From positions 1 to 64,000 of the forward strand of contig JAJYUH010000008.1 of assembly GCA_021792635.1 (NCBI GenBank): a stretch of DNA of 64,000 nucleotides, written 5' to 3'. Below the pieces are notes generated by a model, which worked only from the letters and a program-made list of their open reading frames with translations, did no database searches and had not been told where the DNA came from. Made by a program: the position numbers and the translations under genes. Numbering within the stretch: position 1 is the first letter of the stretch; each line of letters starts with the position of its first letter. Below, piece after piece: positions 56,992 through 64,000 of this stretch. The stretch comes from Natronospirales bacterium. Lineage in GTDB: Bacteria > Pseudomonadota > Gammaproteobacteria > Natronospirales > REEB76.

Positions 56992-57009
56992 GCTCTAGCG
57001 GACTAGAGC
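56992..57009. promoter_or_regulatory. palindrome upstream of the GntR gene
   Basis: GCTCTAG (56992-56998) and CTAGAGC (57003-57009) form a 7-bp perfect inverted repeat over CGGA, 17 bp before the regulator start. It differs from the operator farther upstream and may be a second regulator site or an mRNA hairpin. Confidence 0.5.
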
Positions 57010-57028
57010 GCTATAACCTTGAACTACC

Positions 57029-57526
57029 TTAGCCGCCCTGACGCGCAAACACCAGCGCGTTCAGTACACGCAGGGGCGCGTCCGCATCCAAGTACCGGCC
57101 GGGAGAAAAGTTGTCCAATACCTCCACGAGAGATGCAGCGCCTGTATCCCGCGACGTGTCCGTGCCTGACGCGGGAGTATGGCTCGCTGCCTTGACAGCG
57201 GCGACTTCTGCCAGTTGCTCGGCCGTCGGTTTCACCACGATGACACCCAGTGCAACCGTCGCCACCGAACGCCGCACGCCATGGGCTTCCGCATACCGCC
57301 AATCCGCCTCGGTGGGTGTGACCACGATGGTTCCAAGATGCAGTGTGGCACCCGCGGCATAGTCCGGCCCAGCATTGGCCGGGGTTACCACGATGGGAGC
57401 CAGGTTGATGGTCGGCGTTGGCCGCACCGGATTGCGTTGATGCAGGGTCACCGCACTCAGTGCGGCAATGGCGGCAACGTTCACCGCCAAGGCGACTGCG
57501 AAAATCAGTTTGTGAGTGGTATTCAT
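57029..57526 (-). CDS. exported protein with repeated IVVTP motifs
   Basis: A 165-residue protein with a signal peptide (LIFAVALAVNVAAIAALSAV), then three related short units: INLAPIVVTPANAG, LGTIVVTPTEADWRYAE and ALGVIVVKPTAEQLAEV. The C-terminal third is unrelated. It is the first gene after the palindromic operator and ends 53 bp before gntR, so it is probably the leader gene of the same operon. Function unknown. Confidence 0.78.
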   Translation of the reverse strand: MNTTHKLIFAVALAVNVAAIAALSAVTLHQRNPVRPTPTINLAPIVVTPANAGPDYAAGATLHLGTIVVTPTEADWRYAEAHGVRRSVATVALGVIVVKPTAEQLAEVAAVKAASHTPASGTDTSRDTGAASLVEVLDNFSPGRYLDADAPLRVLNALVFARQGG

Positions 57527-57575
57527 GTGCGCTCTCCTTGTTTTCCAAATTCCGGCCCATGGGCCATTTCAGTAA

Positions 57576-57617
57576 TAGTGTTATAGATAACTATAACACT
57601 AGAAAATAAAAAAGCAA
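57576..57617 (-). promoter_or_regulatory. promoter with palindromic operator over the -10 box
   Basis: The inverted repeat TAGTGTTATAG (57576-57586) and CTATAACACTA (57591-57601), spaced by ATAA, is perfect over 11 bp. On the minus strand TTGCTT (57612-57617) and TATAGT (57590-57595) lie 16 bp apart and fit -35 and -10 boxes. The operator thus covers the -10 box, a typical repression geometry for YtrA-type GntR regulators. The operator is 50 bp upstream of the secreted IVVTP gene. Confidence 0.8.
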
Positions 57618-57897
57618 GGGGTGAAAAAAGATTTCCTACAGGATATTCAGATCCTTTGAAATCAAAAGCTTAGAAGATTTTGATTAATGAGGTTTTCGGT
57701 CATACCGGCTGGTCCCGGCTTTCGCCGGAATGACGGAACCGGAACCTGCGGGACTGGACCAGACCCTCATAAGCGTTGTGTGCTCCATTTTCCCAGTTCC
57801 ACAACACAACGTGCAGCGGGTGCCTCAGCAAGGTGGGCGCAGAGCGCATCTGCCTCGGGCATACTGCCCGCTTGCGCCCTCAAAGAGAGACCCAGAC
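57602..57897. other. intergenic region with a palindromic repeat
   Basis: Around 57708-57735 is a sequence (CCGGCTTTCGCCGGAATGACGG) of the common REP-like hairpin family also seen at 27353, here imperfect. A frame from 57730 runs into the next gene, but its upstream part has no independent support. Nothing else was recognised. Confidence 0.5.
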
Positions 57898-58947
57898 ATG
57901 CTGATATACGGGGCTTACGGTTACACCGGCACCCTCATCGTGGAACAGGCATTGGAGCAGGGTCTGCGTCCGCTGCTGGCCGGACGCGACCCGGACAGGC
58001 TCAAAATCCTGGCGGAACGCTATGGCCTGCCGTGCGTGACGCTGGATCTGCGTGATACGGACGCCCTGGACCAGACCCTCCAAGAGCGGCGCCTGGTGCT
58101 CAACTGCGCCGGCCCATTCCGGCACACATTCCGGCCCATGGCGGCAGCCTGTCTGCGCCGGCGCGTACACTATCTCGACATCACCGGCGAGATCGAGGTG
58201 TTCGAGGGTTTGGCGGCGCTGGATGAAGCAGCCGTCAAGGTCGGCGTGATGCTGCTACCGGGTGTGGGTTTCGACGTGGTGCCCACGGACTGTCTTGCCG
58301 CCCACCTGAAAGACCGCCTGCCGCAGGCCACCCATCTCGCGCTGGCCTTTTACGGCAGCGGGGGCTTTTCCCGCGGCACCCGGCGTACCATGCTGGAGGG
58401 TCTTGGATCGGGCGGCGCCGTACGCCGCGACGGGCGTATTGTGCGCGTACCGGCCGCCTGGAAAACCCGTGCGGTGGATTTCGGTGACGGCTGGATGCGC
58501 ACCGTGGTCAGCATTCCCTGGGGCGATGTGGCCACCGCCTGGTACAGCACCCGGATACCCAACATCGAAACCTACGCCGCCCTGCCACCCGCGCAAATTC
58601 GCGCTCTGCGCCTGAGTCGCCCTGCCGGTTTCCTGCTACGCAGCACGTGGCTGCACAGACGCCTGCAAAAGCGAATCGGTGCCGGCGCTCCGGGACCGGA
58701 TAGTGCCATCCGTGACCGCAGCCGCAGCCTGGTCTGGGGAGAAGTACGCGATGAAGAAGGCCATGCGCTGCAAAGCCGGCTGCACTGTGCCAACGGCTAT
58801 ACCTTCACCGCGCATTCCGCGGTGGCGGCGGCACGCCGCGTGCTCGCAGGCGACAGCAAGCCGGGCTTCCAGACACCGGCGCGCGCCTTCGGCCTCGGCT
58901 TCGTGGTGGCGCTCGGTGCACGCATCCAGGATCTGCCGTTGACCTGA
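57898..58947 (+). CDS. saccharopine dehydrogenase-like NAD(P)-binding protein
   Basis: A 349-residue protein of the saccharopine dehydrogenase/trans-acting enoyl reductase-like group. It has an N-terminal Rossmann motif [38 protein letters not shown] near 65-85, [15 protein letters not shown] and [17 protein letters not shown] chose ATG 57898 because the motif starts there; earlier ATGs extend into intergenic sequence. The substrate is unknown; relatives include lipid and polyketide enoyl reductases. Confidence 0.86.
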   Translation: MLIYGAYGYTGTLIVEQALEQGLRPLLAGRDPDRLKILAERYGLPCVTLDLRDTDALDQTLQERRLVLNCAGPFRHTFRPMAAACLRRRVHYLDITGEIEVFEGLAALDEAAVKVGVMLLPGVGFDVVPTDCLAAHLKDRLPQATHLALAFYGSGGFSRGTRRTMLEGLGSGGAVRRDGRIVRVPAAWKTRAVDFGDGWMRTVVSIPWGDVATAWYSTRIPNIETYAALPPAQIRALRLSRPAGFLLRSTWLHRRLQKRIGAGAPGPDSAIRDRSRSLVWGEVRDEEGHALQSRLHCANGYTFTAHSAVAAARRVLAGDSKPGFQTPARAFGLGFVVALGARIQDLPLT

Positions 58948-59065
58948 CCCGCGTGTACCGCGAGTGGTAAAATTCATGTCTCGCAGTGGTGATTGTGTTG
59001 CGCCTGCCCCGCGGCGCGCCGTTTCATCCCTGTCCGGAATTCAACCAACGGAGCTTGCCCCTGCC

Positions 59066-60052
59066 ATGGCCACGAAAAAACCCGTCCGTATTGCCATCAC
59101 CGGCGCCGCCGGCCAGATCGGCTACCAGCTCAGCTTCCGCATCGCCGCCGGTGATCTGTTCGGTCCGCAGCAATCGGTGATGCTGCAATTACTGGAAGTC
59201 ACTCCCGCGCTGGGCGCGCTGGAAGGCGTGGTCATGGAATTGAATGACTGCGCTTTCCCGCAGGTGGCGGGCATCGTCGCCAGCGATAATCCCGAGGTGG
59301 CGTTCCAGGATGCGGAATTCGCCATCCTGGTGGGCGCAAAGCCGCGCGGCCCCGGCATGGAGCGCAAGGACTTGTTGCTGGAGAACGCGAAGATCTTCTC
59401 CGCCCAGGGCAGGGCGATCAATAAAGTGGCGAAGAAAAACATCAGGGTGCTGGTGGTGGGCAACCCCGCCAATACCAACGCGCTCATCACCGCCGCCAAT
59501 GCACCGCGCATCAACAAGAAGAACATCACCTCCATGATGCGCCTGGATCAGAACCGCGCCATGTCGCAGTTGGCCGCCAAGACCGGCGCGCATGTGAACG
59601 ACGTGAAGCGCCTCGCCATTTGGGGCAATCATTCCTCGACCCAGTATCCCGACCTGCATCAGGCCACGGTCAAGGGCAAACCCGCCATGAAACTGGTGGA
59701 TGAGAACTGGATGCAGAACGAATTCATTCCCACGGTGCAGCAGCGCGGCGCCGCGGTCATCAAGGCGCGCGGGGCTTCGTCCGCGGCTTCGGCCGCGGCC
59801 GCCGCCCTTGACCACATGCGCGACTGGGTACTGGGCAGCAAAGGCCGGTGGGTCAGCATGGGGGTACCGTCCGACGGCAGCTACGGCATCCGCAAGGGCC
59901 TCATCTACGGTTTCCCGGTGGTATGCGCCAAGGGACAGTACAAAATTGTAAAGGGCCTGAAACTCGATCCGTTCTCACAGGAACGCATGCGGGCGACTGA
60001 GCATGAGTTGCTGCAGGAGCGGGACGGAGTGAAAGACCTGCTCACGGGCTGA
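59066..60052 (+). CDS. mdh: malate dehydrogenase
   Basis: The 328-residue NAD-dependent Mdh of the TCA cycle: [20 protein letters not shown] (Rossmann), [45 protein letters not shown] and catalytic His in [13 protein letters not shown]. The length and GAAGQIGY start are of the long type found in Xanthomonadales, mitochondria-like plants and several beta- and gammaproteobacteria. ATG 59066 is used; the upstream frame lacks support. A terminator follows. Confidence 0.96.
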   Translation: MATKKPVRIAITGAAGQIGYQLSFRIAAGDLFGPQQSVMLQLLEVTPALGALEGVVMELNDCAFPQVAGIVASDNPEVAFQDAEFAILVGAKPRGPGMERKDLLLENAKIFSAQGRAINKVAKKNIRVLVVGNPANTNALITAANAPRINKKNITSMMRLDQNRAMSQLAAKTGAHVNDVKRLAIWGNHSSTQYPDLHQATVKGKPAMKLVDENWMQNEFIPTVQQRGAAVIKARGASSAASAAAAALDHMRDWVLGSKGRWVSMGVPSDGSYGIRKGLIYGFPVVCAKGQYKIVKGLKLDPFSQERMRATEHELLQERDGVKDLLTG

Positions 60053-60081
60053 CTCGGGAACCAACCCCTTGCCTTAAAACG

Positions 60082-60117
60082 CGGGGCCGCACGTTTTGCG
60101 TGCGGCCCCGTTTATTT
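60082..60117 (+). terminator. Rho-independent terminator after mdh
   Basis: A 12-bp stem (CGGGGCCGCACG, 60082-60093, with CGTGCGGCCCCG, 60099-60110) with loop TTTTG is followed by TTTATTT. It lies 30 bp beyond the mdh stop codon. Confidence 0.92.
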
Positions 60118-60129
60118 GGGATCATTCTG

Positions 60130-60392
60130 GCTGATGGGCCGGCGCCATGCGTGGCGGCGATGAATCTAGCCACGTTGCCGTGCAGCTTCTTCAGGGATGG
60201 AGCATTCACATATGCTCTGTGCCCCGAGGGATAAAACGCATACTCGATGTTTTTCTGCAGCTTATCCGCCATGGGCAGGTGGTGCATGGCGCAGACCGCG
60301 ACATAGAATGGCGTGACGAGATCAAAGTAGCCCGCGTTGAGCAGCACCTTGAGGTCGGGATTGCAGGAGAGGATCGAGGCCAGGCCCGGCAT
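60130..60392 (-). pseudogene. C-terminal remnant of a peptidase S10 (serine carboxypeptidase) gene
   Basis: A minus-strand frame reads NPDLKVLLNAGYFDLVTPFY, KLQKNIEYAFYPSGHRAYVN and SLKKLHGNVARFIAAT, the pattern of the S10 C-terminus. The catalytic-Asp region is GYFDL and the His region is PSGHRAY. Only about 90 residues remain; the nucleophile-containing N-terminal bulk is absent and the frame runs past the expected end into the mdh terminator. It is a relic, not a gene. Confidence 0.75.
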
Positions 60393-60481
60393 CCGCGGTA
60401 AAGTTGCATTCCGCTGCAAAGGTTGCATGCGGCGTGGAAGCAAGTAGCATTAAGCACTGCACCCCCGGAACGACATGGAAT

Positions 60482-60946
60482 ATGGCGCGAATGATTATCA
60501 ACCTGCCGGACAATTTTCCGTACAGCACCGAGCTGGAGGTGCGTGTCGGCGACCTCAACTACGGCAATCATCTGGGCAACGATGCGGTGCTTACGCTGAT
60601 TCATGAAGCGCGCCGGCGTTATCTTCGTTCGCTCGGCATTGAGGAGATCGGCGTGGACGGCATCGGCTTTGTGATCGCGGATGCCGCAGTGGTATATCGC
60701 GCCCAGGCGTTTTACGGCGAATGCCTGCGCATTCAGGTGGCGGCGGGCGACTTCGGCAGCCGCGGCTGTGACTTCTATTACCGCGTCAGCCATGCGCAAC
60801 GTGACAGCGACGTGGCCCACGCCAAAACCGGCGTGGTGTGCTTCGATTTCCGCGCACAGCAAGCCATCCGTTTCCCGCCGGCGATACTGGCGAGCCTGCG
60901 TGACGGCGTGCCGCGGGAAGTGCCCTTACCGCGGCACGCGCCCTAG
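60482..60946 (+). CDS. acyl-CoA thioesterase (hotdog fold)
   Basis: A 154-residue 4HBT/YbgC-like thioesterase: STELEVRVGDLNYGNHLGND (the DLNYGNHL helix-entry motif), VLTLIHEARRRYLRSLG and VYRAQAFYGECLRIQVAAGD. It hydrolyses acyl-CoA esters; chain preference unknown. It lies upstream of fadE and might share a role in fatty-acid turnover, by inference. ATG 60482 or 60491 are equally possible. Confidence 0.87.
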   Translation: MARMIINLPDNFPYSTELEVRVGDLNYGNHLGNDAVLTLIHEARRRYLRSLGIEEIGVDGIGFVIADAAVVYRAQAFYGECLRIQVAAGDFGSRGCDFYYRVSHAQRDSDVAHAKTGVVCFDFRAQQAIRFPPAILASLRDGVPREVPLPRHAP

Positions 60947-61024
60947 AGTATAGTTTTCGCTGACAATCAGCCGGGACTGCGGTCTATCCCGGTTATCCGG
61001 TCAACAACAAGCAGGCAACAACCC

Positions 61025-63493
61025 GTGTCAGTCATCATCGCGCTCATCTGGATTGTGATTTTCACCGCCGGCAGCCTGGCGCTCGCGTATGTGCGGCCGT
61101 CCCTGCTGATGGTAACGGCTGCTTACCTTGTTTATCTTATTATTTATACGCTTATCGGCACAGGCCCGGACTGGCTCATGCTGCTGTTCTGGCTGTTGTT
61201 CCTGGTGATTGCCATCCCGCTCAACATCCGCGAACTGCGGCGCCACTGGATCGGCAAGCCGCTGCTGGACCTGTTCCGCAAGCTCATGCCGGAGATGTCC
61301 GAGACCGAAGCCGCGGCGCTTGAGGCCGGCAGCGTATGGTGGGACGGGGAACTCTTCAGCGGCCGGCCTGATTGGAAGAAGTTGCTCAACACACCCGCGC
61401 CCAAACTCAGCGACGAGGAGCAAGCGTTTCTCGATCACGAGGTGGAAGAGCTCTGCGGCATGCTGGACGAATGGAAGATTACCCACGAATGGGGCGATCT
61501 GCCGCCGTCGGTTTGGGACTTCCTCAAGAAAAAAGGCTTCTTCGCCTATATCATCCCGAAGCGTTACGGCGGCAGGGAATTCTCGGCGCTGATGAATTCC
61601 GAGACTTTGACCAAAGTGGCGGGCCGCAGTCCGACTGCCGCGTCCATCATGGCGGTGCCCAATTCCCTCGGCCCGGCGGAACTCCTGCTGCGTTACGGCA
61701 CGGAGGAACAGAAGAACCACTATCTGCCGCGGCTTGCCTGTGGCGAGGAGGTACCGTGTTTTGCCCTTACCTCGCCCACCGCGGGTTCTGACGCGGGTTC
61801 CATTACCGACTACGGCGTGGTGTGCCGGGGCCAGTGGGAAGGCAAGGAAGTCACCGGCATCCGCCTCAACTGGAACAAGCGTTACATCACACTTGCGCCG
61901 GTGGCGACCCTGCTCGGCCTGGCCTTCAAGTTGTACGATCCGGAGCATCTCGCCGGCACCAAGGACGAGTACGGCATCACCTGCGCGCTCATTCCGGTGC
62001 ATCTGCCCGGCATTGTCATCGGTCGGCGGCATTTCCCGCTCAACATCCCGTTTCAGAACGGCCCGACCCAGGGCCAGGATGTGTTCGTGCCGATCGGCTT
62101 CATCATCGGCGGCATGAAGATGGCGGGCCAGGGCTGGCGCATGCTCATGGAGTGTCTGAGCGCCGGCCGTGCCATTTCACTGCCGTCCAATACCACCGGC
62201 GGCGCGCGTCTTGCCGTGTACACCAGTGGCGCCTACGCGCGCGTACGCAAGCAGTTCCACGTTCCCATCGCCAAATTCGACGGCATTGACGAAGTGCTGG
62301 GGCGCATGGGCGGCCTGCTTTACGCCATGGAGTCGGTACGCACCATGACCGCGGGCGCCATAGACCAGGGTGAGGAGCCGGCCGTGTGCGCAGCCATCTC
62401 CAAATACCATGTCACCGAGATGGCGCGCATCGTGGCCAACGATGCCATGGATATTCACGGCGGCAAGGGTATTCAACTCGGGCCGCGCAATTACCTGGGA
62501 CGCGGCTACCAATCGGTACCCATCGCCATCACCGTGGAAGGCGCCAACATCCTGACACGCAACCTGATGATCTACGGCCAGGGCGCCATCCGCTGCCACC
62601 CTTACGTACTCAGGGAAATGCGCGCCGCCGCCATAAGCGATGAACACGCGGCGGTAAAAGAGTTCGATGAGGCGCTGTTCGGGCATATCGGTCTCGCCGT
62701 CAGCAATGCCGCGCGCTCGCTCATCCTGGCACTTACCAACGCCAGGTTCACGCGTGTGCCGCTGCAGGGCCACACGCGGCGTTATTACCAGCATATCAAC
62801 CGTTTCAGCGCCTCCTTCGTACTGGCTTCCGACGTCGCCATGCTGACGCTCGGCGGCGCGCTCAAACGCAAGGAGAAACTCTCCGCACGGCTCGGCGACA
62901 TGCTGAGCTATATGTATATTGCCTCGGCGGTACTCAAGCGCTACGAGGACCAGGAGCGGCAGACGGAAGACCTGCCGCTGGTGGAATGGGCCTGCCGCCA
63001 GGCGCTGTATCAGTTGCAGGAACAGATGCACGGCTTCCTGCGCAACTTTCCCAACCGCTTGGTAGCGGGCGTGCTGCGTTTCCTGATTTTCCCGCGCGGA
63101 CGCACCTATTCAGCGCCCAGCGACGGACTGGGGCATGCCATCGCCGAATTGCTGAGTACCCCCAACGCCACGCGCGCGCGGCTCACGCATAACGTCTATG
63201 TGGACGATGCCAGGAGTCCGGTGGGCATGTTCGCTGAAGCACTGGATCTGGCGATCAAACTGGAAGCGGCGGAGAGGAAAATCCACACTGCCATCCGCGC
63301 CGGGCAGCTTAAGGTGGAACCGCACGCCTCACATGTGCCTGCCGCGCAAGCCGCCGCCATCATTACGGAGCAGGAGGCGCGGCAACTGCAGCGACTGGAA
63401 GAACTCACCACGGAAATCTGTGCGGTGGACGACTTTGCAGCGGACGAACTGGGCACCAGGCCCGTGCACAAGGCGCAGCCTGCTTCCGTCTAG
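61025..63493 (+). CDS. fadE: acyl-CoA dehydrogenase FadE
   Basis: The 822-residue FadE starts beta-oxidation by oxidising acyl-CoA with FAD. It starts at GTG 61025. Two N-terminal membrane helices (VIIALIWIVIFTAGSLALAY; LVYLIIYTLIGTGPDWLMLL) are followed by the dehydrogenase core with CFALTSPTAGSDAGS, GMKMAGQGWRMLMECLSAGR and MDIHGGKGIQLGPRNY. The C-terminal helical domain (for example FLRNFPNRLVAGVLRFLIFP) is the long FadE-specific addition. The size matches E. coli FadE. Confidence 0.95.
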   Translation: MSVIIALIWIVIFTAGSLALAYVRPSLLMVTAAYLVYLIIYTLIGTGPDWLMLLFWLLFLVIAIPLNIRELRRHWIGKPLLDLFRKLMPEMSETEAAALEAGSVWWDGELFSGRPDWKKLLNTPAPKLSDEEQAFLDHEVEELCGMLDEWKITHEWGDLPPSVWDFLKKKGFFAYIIPKRYGGREFSALMNSETLTKVAGRSPTAASIMAVPNSLGPAELLLRYGTEEQKNHYLPRLACGEEVPCFALTSPTAGSDAGSITDYGVVCRGQWEGKEVTGIRLNWNKRYITLAPVATLLGLAFKLYDPEHLAGTKDEYGITCALIPVHLPGIVIGRRHFPLNIPFQNGPTQGQDVFVPIGFIIGGMKMAGQGWRMLMECLSAGRAISLPSNTTGGARLAVYTSGAYARVRKQFHVPIAKFDGIDEVLGRMGGLLYAMESVRTMTAGAIDQGEEPAVCAAISKYHVTEMARIVANDAMDIHGGKGIQLGPRNYLGRGYQSVPIAITVEGANILTRNLMIYGQGAIRCHPYVLREMRAAAISDEHAAVKEFDEALFGHIGLAVSNAARSLILALTNARFTRVPLQGHTRRYYQHINRFSASFVLASDVAMLTLGGALKRKEKLSARLGDMLSYMYIASAVLKRYEDQERQTEDLPLVEWACRQALYQLQEQMHGFLRNFPNRLVAGVLRFLIFPRGRTYSAPSDGLGHAIAELLSTPNATRARLTHNVYVDDARSPVGMFAEALDLAIKLEAAERKIHTAIRAGQLKVEPHASHVPAAQAAAIITEQEARQLQRLEELTTEICAVDDFAADELGTRPVHKAQPASV

Positions 63494-63502
63494 ACCATGG
63501 GT

Positions 63503-63940
63503 TCACCGGATAAAGTAGCCTGCCACCTTCCAGCCCTTGCTTGCCTGCGCGAGGACGATGGTTTCCACGCTGGCGTGCTTATGCGCGAACTCGGCGTTCT
63601 CCCGGATCACCCAGTACCGGCCATCCGGCGCTCCCGGCAGTTGGGTGGTGTACCTGGCGGCGCGCAGGCTGCGGTGAAGCAGCTTGCCGAGCGGTGAACG
63701 CACTGCCTGAACGTCCCGCACCCAACGGGATTCGCTGACTGCCCGCTGGAAAGCAGGCGCGGCCTCCTTCCAGCTCTGGGCGTACCGGCCGCTGTCCACG
63801 AGTCGCAACCAAGCCGTGGCCGCTTGCAGGGCGCGTCCGCTGCCGGGTTGTGGCGCCGCCTGCGCCGCCTGCGCAGCCAGCGCAGCCAGCGCAGCCAGCG
63901 CAGCCAGCATGAGGCCGGTCATTAGCCACGTTCGTTTCAT
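63503..63940 (-). CDS. exported DUF4019 domain protein
   Basis: A 145-residue exported protein: signal peptide (LMTGLMLAALAALAALAAQA) containing a four-copy 9-bp direct repeat, then the DUF4019 domain with AATAWLRLVDSGRYAQSWKE, SRWVRDVQAVRSPLGKL and YTTQLPGAPDGRYWVIRENA-EFAHK. The domain is of unknown function and fits periplasmic ligand-binding or enzyme-inhibitor proteins. It converges with fadE. Confidence 0.87.
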   Translation of the reverse strand: MKRTWLMTGLMLAALAALAALAAQAAQAAPQPGSGRALQAATAWLRLVDSGRYAQSWKEAAPAFQRAVSESRWVRDVQAVRSPLGKLLHRSLRAARYTTQLPGAPDGRYWVIRENAEFAHKHASVETIVLAQASKGWKVAGYFIR

Positions 63941-64000
63941 GGGAGTGCCTCCTGTGACGGGTTTATGGGAAGATATGCTAGCACCGTTCTTCCTGTTGGC

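Noticed and set aside
63503-63940. DUF4019 gene as part of a fatty-acid operon with fadE
   Set aside because: It is convergent with fadE, so it cannot be cotranscribed.

Overview
The window looks like chromosomal DNA of a GC-rich gammaproteobacterium. The best guess is something near the Xanthomonadales/Nevskiales, judged from protein style: FadE of about 820 residues, a 328-residue Mdh, a VPS10/sortilin-like secreted protein, a prpB-prpC-prpD cluster and a YajQ orthologue. This placement is an inference from recalled families; no search was run. The left edge (atpB, atpI, parB, parA, rsmG, all on the minus strand) is the arrangement usually found close to the chromosomal replication origin. 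No rRNA, tRNA or CRISPR array was recognised.

Layout. 0-5 kb: ATP synthase edge, chromosome partitioning (ParAB), 16S rRNA methyltransferase RsmG, a small frameshifted membrane-protein gene and a GspE/PilB secretion ATPase. 5-18 kb: an NHL/thioredoxin-like protein, an alcohol dehydrogenase, an SDR, a methanethiol methyltransferase-like membrane enzyme (MddA), dimethylargininase, a Rieske oxygenase, a large secreted beta-propeller protein and a lipoprotein. 17.8-29.3 kb: a type I restriction-modification island (hsdM, hsdS, hsdR, YgjP-like metallopeptidase). It is interrupted by accessory genes: a truncated dinD, a NYN-domain protein, a fused hsdR'-'hsdS remnant, a PD-(D/E)XK-type protein, a REP-associated tyrosine transposase and a DUF3800 protein. 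29.3-43.5 kb: toxin-antitoxin modules (a YjjJ/HipA-like kinase, brnTA, a relBE-type pair and a wrecked phd-vapC locus) interspersed with the methylcitrate genes prpBCD, acuI, ndh and an outer-membrane protein. 43.8-57.6 kb: a CHASE2 Ser/Thr kinase, small membrane proteins, a KefB-type antiporter, a lipoprotein hydrolase, a purT fragment, yajQ, a GST, and a GntR-controlled ABC-transporter operon with a clear palindromic operator over its -10 box. 57.9-64 kb: a saccharopine-dehydrogenase-like protein, malate dehydrogenase, a peptidase S10 remnant, a thioesterase, FadE and a DUF4019 protein.

The strongest unusual signal is at 41154-43080. A 1927-bp segment carrying a seven-repeat YVTN beta-propeller gene sits inside a vapC toxin gene. 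It is bounded by an exact 8-bp target duplication (TAAAAAGA) and 10-bp imperfect terminal inverted repeats, and it contains no recognisable transposase. Removing it and one duplication rejoins the two vapC halves in frame.

The second strong signal is an 82-codon in-frame fusion of an HsdR start to an HsdS end at 24799-25047. It suggests that the present hsdM/hsdS and hsdR genes were brought together by deletion between two related type I systems.

Most other genes are ordinary housekeeping or metabolic genes. Several broken genes (DUF924, dinD, purT, vapC, phd, peptidase S10 and a small membrane protein) show a chromosome with much local decay.
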